A DNA stretch of 64,000 nucleotides, taken from positions 111,420-175,419 of the forward strand of contig NZ_JOAI01000009.1 of the NCBI RefSeq assembly GCF_000717715.1. Direction: 5' to 3'. Shown piece after piece: positions 60,154 through 64,000 of the stretch. A program made the position numbers and the translations under genes. The notes below the pieces were generated by a model, which searched no databases, was not told the origin of the DNA, and saw nothing but the letters and a program-made list of their open reading frames with translations. The stretch is from Streptomyces sp. NRRL B-24484. Its GTDB lineage: Bacteria > Actinomycetota > Actinomycetes > Streptomycetales > Streptomycetaceae. Within the stretch, counting starts at the first letter, position 1. Each line of letters opens with the position of its first letter.

Positions 60154-61896
60154 GTGAGCGACACCAGGACCGTGACCACCGACGGCGGCGAGGCCGACGT
60201 CGAGCGCCTCAGCACCGCCCCCGAGGAGATCGAGGCCCCGGTCGGCATCGGCGTGCTCGGCTGGGCCCGCTGGACGTGGCGCCAGCTCACCTCGATGCGG
60301 GTCGCGCTGATCCTGCTCTTCATGCTCTCGCTGGCGGCGATCCCCGGCTCGCTGATCCCGCAGAACAGCCAGAACGCCTTCAAGGTGCAGACCTGGAAGG
60401 CCGCCCACCAGGGCATCACCCCGCTCTACGAGAAGCTGCAGCTGTTCGACGTCTACAGCTCGGTCTGGTTCTCGGCGATCTACATCCTGCTGTTCGTCTC
60501 GCTGGCCGGCTGCATCGTCCCGCGCACCTGGCAGTTCGTCGGCGTGCTGCGGGCCCAGCCGCCGGCCGCCCCGCGCAACCTGACCCGGATGCCGGTCTAC
60601 GCGGCCTGGCGCACCGACGCAGACCCCGAGGCGGTCACCGCCGCGGCGCACCGGCTGCTGCGCAAACGCCGTTTCCGGGCGAACCCGGCCGGCGGCGCGG
60701 TCGCCGCGGAGAAGGGCTACCTCCGCGAGGTCGGCAACCTGCTCTTCCACTTCTCGCTCTTCGCCCTGCTGGCCGGCTTCGCCTGGGCGAGCCTCGCCAG
60801 CGGCCAGGGCGGCAAGCTGATGATCGAGGGCCAGGGCTTCGCCAACACCACCACCCAGTACGACGACTTCACCGGCTCCGCCTTCTACACCGTCGACGAC
60901 CTGGACGCCTTCGGCTTCAAGCTGGACGGCTTCACCGCCCGCTACCAGACCTCCGGCGAGCAGATCGGCAGCGCGCGCCAGTTCACCGGGCACATCCGGT
61001 ACTGGACGGGCACCGACGACAAGCGGCTGACCAAGGGCGACATCGAGGTCAACCACCCGCTGGAGATCGGCAGCTCCAAGGTCTTCCTGATCGGCCACGG
61101 CTACGCGCCGGTCGTCACCGTGAAGAACGCCAAGGGCGAGGTCGTCTACACGGGCCCGACGCCCTTCCTGCCGCAGGACAGCAACCTCACCTCCACCGGC
61201 GTCATCAAGGTCAGCGACTACGGGAAGAAGGACGGCAAGGACGTCGACCTGGGCTTCAACGGCTACTTCCTGCCGACCGCCCCGGTGAACTTCGAGAAGA
61301 CCGGTCCGATCTCGCTCTTCCCGGACGCCGCCGAGCCGATGCTGGTGCTCACCGCCTTCGCCGGCGACCTCGGCACCGACGCCGGCCTGCCGCAGAACGT
61401 CTACCAGCTCGACACCCGCCACATGACCCAGCTGAAGCAGGACGGCGACATCGCCCGGGTCAAGCTCAAGCCCGGCCAGGGCTGGGAGCTGCCGGACGGC
61501 TACGGCACCGTCACCTTCGACGGCTACAAGCAGTGGGCCAGCTTCAGCGTCTCCCACCGGCCGGGCAACGCGGTCGCGCTGGCCGGCGCGGTCTGCGCGA
61601 TCCTCGGCCTGATCGGCTCGCTGTTCGTGCAGCGCCGCCGGATCTGGGTCCGCGCCACCACCTCCCCGGACGGCACCACGCTGGTCGAGCTGGCCGGCCT
61701 CGCCCGCAGCGAGTCGGCCCGCACGGCCGAGGAGCTGGCCGAGTTCGCCGTCGACCTCCAGGACGACGCCCCGGCCCTCGACGAGCCCGACCCCGCGTCC
61801 GACCCCGTGTCGGAGCAGGACCCCGCGACGGACGGGCCCGGGCCCGCCGCCGTCCCCGCACCGGCAACCCCCGCAGACCCGGACTCCAAGGAGTAG
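60154..61896 (+). CDS. resB: Cytochrome c maturation protein ResB
   Basis: This 580-aa membrane protein is the ResB/Ccs1 half of the system II haem-lyase. Membrane helices lie at about 48-67 (MRVALILLFMLSLAAIPGSL), 105-125 (WFSAIYILLFVSLAGCIVPR), 205-222 and 472-490. A large outside domain sits between the last two (GKLMIEGQGFANTTTQYDDF, VNHPLEIGSSKVFLIGHGYA). The C-terminal 80 residues are Asp/Pro/Ala-rich. GTG 60154 lies 2 bp after ccdA. It works with CcsB to deliver haem to apocytochromes. Confidence 0.93.
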   Translation: MSDTRTVTTDGGEADVERLSTAPEEIEAPVGIGVLGWARWTWRQLTSMRVALILLFMLSLAAIPGSLIPQNSQNAFKVQTWKAAHQGITPLYEKLQLFDVYSSVWFSAIYILLFVSLAGCIVPRTWQFVGVLRAQPPAAPRNLTRMPVYAAWRTDADPEAVTAAAHRLLRKRRFRANPAGGAVAAEKGYLREVGNLLFHFSLFALLAGFAWASLASGQGGKLMIEGQGFANTTTQYDDFTGSAFYTVDDLDAFGFKLDGFTARYQTSGEQIGSARQFTGHIRYWTGTDDKRLTKGDIEVNHPLEIGSSKVFLIGHGYAPVVTVKNAKGEVVYTGPTPFLPQDSNLTSTGVIKVSDYGKKDGKDVDLGFNGYFLPTAPVNFEKTGPISLFPDAAEPMLVLTAFAGDLGTDAGLPQNVYQLDTRHMTQLKQDGDIARVKLKPGQGWELPDGYGTVTFDGYKQWASFSVSHRPGNAVALAGAVCAILGLIGSLFVQRRRIWVRATTSPDGTTLVELAGLARSESARTAEELAEFAVDLQDDAPALDEPDPASDPVSEQDPATDGPGPAAVPAPATPADPDSKE

Positions 61897-61899
61897 ACG

Positions 61900-63033
61900 G
61901 TGAATCTCGCCTCGGTCGACCCTCACCTGGCCGACCTCTCCAACAAGCTGATCTACTCGGCGATGGCCGTGTACACCCTGGCGATGCTCGCCCACCTCTT
62001 CGAGTGGACGTTCGGCAGCAAGGGCGCGATCGCCGTCCGCTCCGCCGAGCAGTCCGGCGGGCTGGCCGAGACCCTGGCCGCCGCGGGGGAGTCCAAGGCC
62101 GCCCGCAAGGTCACCGTCACGGTGGCCGCCGCGGACGGGGGCACCACCACGCTCACCCGCACCGCCCTGGCCGACGCCGGCGCCACCGTGGTCACCAGCG
62201 GCCGCGGCGACGGCTCGGCGGCCGACGGCCCCGGCGCGGCGGGCACCAGCGAGCGCGGCGACCTCGCGGGCCGGATCGCCGTCTCGCTGACCGTCCTCGG
62301 CGTCCTGCTGCACGCCGGCGGCGTGCTCACCCGCGGCCTGTCGGTGATGCGCTGGCCGTGGGGCAACATGTACGAGTTCTCCTGCGCCTTCGGCCTCACC
62401 ATGATGCTCGCCTACCTGGGCCTGCTGGTGGCCGGCAAGAAGGTCCGCTGGCTCGGCCTGCCGGTGGTGCTGGCCGTCCTGCTGACCCTGGGCGTGGCCG
62501 TCTCGGTGCTCTACACCGACTCCGAGCAGCTCGTCCCGGCCCTGCACTCGTACTGGCTGGGCATCCACGTCTCCACCGCGATCATCTGCGGCGGCGCGCT
62601 GTACGCGGCCTTCGTGGCCACCGTGCTGTACCTCGGCAAGGACTCCTACGAGCGCAGGGTCGAGGCCGGCCTGCCCGGCGGCCCGCTGCGCATCCCGGTC
62701 TCGGTCTGGGAGCGGCTGCCCGCCGCGTCGACCCTCGACAAGCTCTCGTACCGGATCAACGCCCTGGTCTTCCCGCTCTGGACGTTCACCATCATCGCGG
62801 GCGCGATCTGGGCCGAGGCGGCCTGGGGCAAGTACTGGGAGTGGGACCCGAAGGAGACCTGGTCCTTCATCACCTGGGTCGCCTACGCCGCGTACCTGCA
62901 CGCCCGGGCGACCGCCGGGTGGAGGGGCCGAAAGGCGGCCTATCTGGCCCTGTTGGCGTTCGCCTGCTGGCTGTTCAACTACTACGGCGTCAACATCTTC
63001 GTCACCGGCAAGCACTCGTACGCCGGCGTCTGA
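61900..63033 (+). CDS. ccsB: Cytochrome c maturation haem exporter/ligase CcsB
   Basis: This 377-aa membrane protein has eight or more hydrophobic segments and the haem-handling WWD motif (WGKYWEWDPKETWSFITWVA, about 308-327). Conserved His residues occur in the helices flanking it (e.g. LHSYWLGIHVSTAI; YLHARATAGWRG). An insert of about 80 residues after the first helix (ESKAARKVTVTVAAADGGTT and an Asp/Gly linker) is typical of actinobacteria. GTG 61900 follows resB by 3 bp. It is the last gene of the maturation operon. Confidence 0.94.
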   Translation: MNLASVDPHLADLSNKLIYSAMAVYTLAMLAHLFEWTFGSKGAIAVRSAEQSGGLAETLAAAGESKAARKVTVTVAAADGGTTTLTRTALADAGATVVTSGRGDGSAADGPGAAGTSERGDLAGRIAVSLTVLGVLLHAGGVLTRGLSVMRWPWGNMYEFSCAFGLTMMLAYLGLLVAGKKVRWLGLPVVLAVLLTLGVAVSVLYTDSEQLVPALHSYWLGIHVSTAIICGGALYAAFVATVLYLGKDSYERRVEAGLPGGPLRIPVSVWERLPAASTLDKLSYRINALVFPLWTFTIIAGAIWAEAAWGKYWEWDPKETWSFITWVAYAAYLHARATAGWRGRKAAYLALLAFACWLFNYYGVNIFVTGKHSYAGV

Positions 63034-63035
63034 GA

Positions 63036-63061
63036 CGCCGCCCGCACGTCCGCGGGCGGCG
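63036..63061. terminator. Terminator after ccsB
   Basis: CGCCGCCCGC (63036-63045) and GCGGGCGGCG (63052-63061) form a perfect 10-bp stem with a 6-nt loop, 2 bp after the ccsB stop. Confidence 0.7.
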
Positions 63062-63173
63062 GCCGGCCCACCCGGCCGCCGCCCGGCGCGGACCGTTCCA
63101 CCGAAGGAACCGTGAGGGATCGCCCGTCCGGTCGTTGACCAGGACGTCCAGTCAGCCGCGAGGAGGGGCCGCC

Positions 63174-63578
63174 ATGGAGAGCGAAGAGGTCATGCTGACC
63201 GTCCGGATCACCGCTGCGGAGAGAGCGCTGCTCCGCCGGCTGGCCCAGGGCCATCGCAGCGACGTCTCCGAGGTCGTCGCGGACGGGCTGCTGGACATCC
63301 TGCCGACCCTGCACTGCGCCCAGGACGCCTACCGCCTGGTGGCCGCCTTGCGGGCGCCCGCGCCGTGCGCGCAGACCGTCTGGCTGCCGACCGACCTCGC
63401 CGACCTGCTCGGCCCGGCGGCCGGCCGGATCGCCCAGACCACCGGGGTGCGCCTCGGCTCGTCCTGCGTCACGCTCGGCGCCGCCGTGCGGCTCTGGCTG
63501 GGCCAGGACCCGCAGCTGCTCGCCGAGCACCTGTCCACCATGCACGAGGGCCGTCCGGCCGCCCTCGCGGCCGCGTAG
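63174..63578 (+). CDS. Small hypothetical protein (134 aa)
   Basis: This soluble protein begins MESEEVMLTVRITAAERALL and RRLAQGHRSDVSEVVADGLL, a beta strand plus helix pattern reminiscent of ribbon-helix-helix antitoxins. It continues with helical segments (LGPAAGRIAQTTGVRLGSSC) and two Cys without metal-site spacing. GAGGAGGGG precedes ATG 63174. No partner toxin is visible next to it. I cannot name the family; a DNA-binding role is speculative. Confidence 0.6.
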   Translation: MESEEVMLTVRITAAERALLRRLAQGHRSDVSEVVADGLLDILPTLHCAQDAYRLVAALRAPAPCAQTVWLPTDLADLLGPAAGRIAQTTGVRLGSSCVTLGAAVRLWLGQDPQLLAEHLSTMHEGRPAALAAA

Positions 63579-63594
63579 CGCGGCCTCCGAACGC

Positions 63595-63629
63595 CCCGGG
63601 CCCCGCACGGTCACCGTGCGGGGCCCGGG
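63595..63629. terminator. Perfect bidirectional terminator
   Basis: CCCGGGCCCCGCACGG (63595-63610) and CCGTGCGGGGCCCGGG (63614-63629) form a perfect 16-bp stem with a TCA loop between convergent genes. Confidence 0.8.
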
Positions 63630-63635
63630 TGCGTG

Positions 63636-63842
63636 TCAGGCGGCCTGCTGCCAGCTGACCGGCGAGTAGTACGCCGGGCGGCGCTCCAGGCGCTGCCAGC
63701 TGGCGATCGGCTCGACCGCCGGGGCGGCGGCCTGCTGGGCGGTGGCGGCCCGGACGAGCAGCACCGCGGTCAGGGCGGCCAGCTCCTCGGCGTTCAGCGA
63801 GCCGCGGACGATGCGGACGAGGGGTTCGGCGGAAGCGCTCAT
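63636..63842 (-). CDS. Acyl-CoA carboxylase epsilon subunit
   Basis: This 68-aa protein reads PLVRIVRGSLNAEELAALTA, then LLVRAATAQQ and a C-terminal PAYYSPVSWQQAA. These are hallmarks of the small epsilon subunits (AccE/PccE) of actinobacterial acyl-CoA carboxylases, with the RG-xxxEELAAL helix and the aromatic end after the proline-rich linker. It binds and stimulates the carboxyltransferase beta subunit, whose gene ends 58 bp upstream on the same strand. Confidence 0.9.
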   Translation of the reverse strand: MSASAEPLVRIVRGSLNAEELAALTAVLLVRAATAQQAAAPAVEPIASWQRLERRPAYYSPVSWQQAA

Positions 63843-63900
63843 GGTCCTTGTTTCTCCCCCATGGTGAAGTCTGACGGGTTCCGATCGGCGTAAGAACCGG

Positions 63901-64000
63901 TTACATCGGTGGGTTGCCGTGCTTGCGGCTGGGCAGGTCGGCGTGCTTGGTGCGGAGCATGGCGAGCGAGGCGGCGAGCACCTGGCGGGTTTCGGCGGGG
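63901..64000 (-). CDS. Acyl-CoA carboxylase beta subunit (partial, C-terminus)
   Basis: Only the last 32 codons and the TAA are inside the window. They read TRQVLAASLAMLRTKHADLP then SRKHGNPPM, the conserved C-terminal end of the carboxyltransferase beta subunit of propionyl/acetyl-CoA carboxylases (the RKHGN-PP/IP end is diagnostic). Together with the epsilon subunit it makes malonyl- or methylmalonyl-CoA for lipids and polyketides. Confidence 0.88.
   Translation of the reverse strand, partial: PAETRQVLAASLAMLRTKHADLPSRKHGNPPM

Noticed and set aside
63174..63578. Antitoxin of a toxin-antitoxin pair
   Set aside because: The N-terminus is ribbon-helix-helix-like, but no small toxin gene adjoins it and the protein is longer than typical antitoxins.
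1..64000. tRNA, rRNA, CRISPR array, insertion sequence or prophage genes
   Set aside because: Reading through the window showed no transposase, integrase, phage structural gene, regularly spaced repeat or cloverleaf-forming sequence.

Overview
The window is high-GC, gene-dense actinobacterial chromosome. The presence of BldN/RsbN, four chaplins, two rodlins, a Rex-hemACD operon, a 32-residue COX24-like basic protein and a conservon points to a spore-forming member of the Streptomycetaceae. The gene order (two unlinked S. coelicolor-type neighbourhoods brought together) would fit Kitasatospora or a rearranged Streptomyces; this taxonomic guess is inference. No rRNA, tRNA, CRISPR array, insertion sequence or replication origin was seen.

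Layout. 1-8.8 kb: end of a Rossmann/DUF2520 gene, a three-gene conservon (cvnABC, no GTPase), a NarL-type two-component pair, an NDUFAF7/MidA-type methyltransferase directly in front of an orphan NuoD subunit, and a Cys-rich protein. 9.0-13.8 kb: a type VII secretion-style polymorphic toxin locus (WXG100-like protein, 1041-aa effector, three-domain immunity-like protein). 13.9-31.7 kb: mostly housekeeping (Ppx/GppA, TIM-barrel isomerase, ilvD, a gamma-lyase with a divergent Lrp regulator, a band-7 protein, a secreted PHB-depolymerase-like esterase, proC, HAD, MFS, acuC), with two decayed genes (a LuxR-family regulator and an FG-GAP secreted protein). 31.9-38.7 kb: developmental block (HTH protein, COX24-like peptide, epimerase, acyltransferase, anti-sigma rsbN, sigma bldN, HAD-IB phosphatase). 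38.8-46.1 kb: glutaredoxin-like protein, exonuclease, rex-hemA-hemC-hemD-hemB. 46.2-50.8 kb: aerial-surface cluster of rodlins, chaplins and three unrecognised small secreted proteins. 51-55.4 kb: SGNH hydrolase/ricin protein, serpin, and an HTH/Clp-N protein with a twin operator. 55.6-63.0 kb: hemL, histidine phosphatase, cytochrome c maturation (resA-ccdA-resB-ccsB). 63.2-64 kb: a small unknown protein, the epsilon subunit and the C-terminus of the beta subunit of acyl-CoA carboxylase.

How it fits together. Two regulatory themes run through the window. First, bldN and rsbN lie about 10 kb from chaplin and rodlin genes, and CGTAAC-N16/17-CGTTGG-like promoters are visible in front of rsbN, one rodlin and (weaker) one chaplin. 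Second, the NADH/NAD sensor Rex has a near-perfect operator before its own hem operon and a second good candidate over the start codon of resA, which would couple haem synthesis and cytochrome c assembly to redox state. At least twelve genes show a -10 hexamer 6-8 nt before the start codon and are predicted to give leaderless mRNAs.
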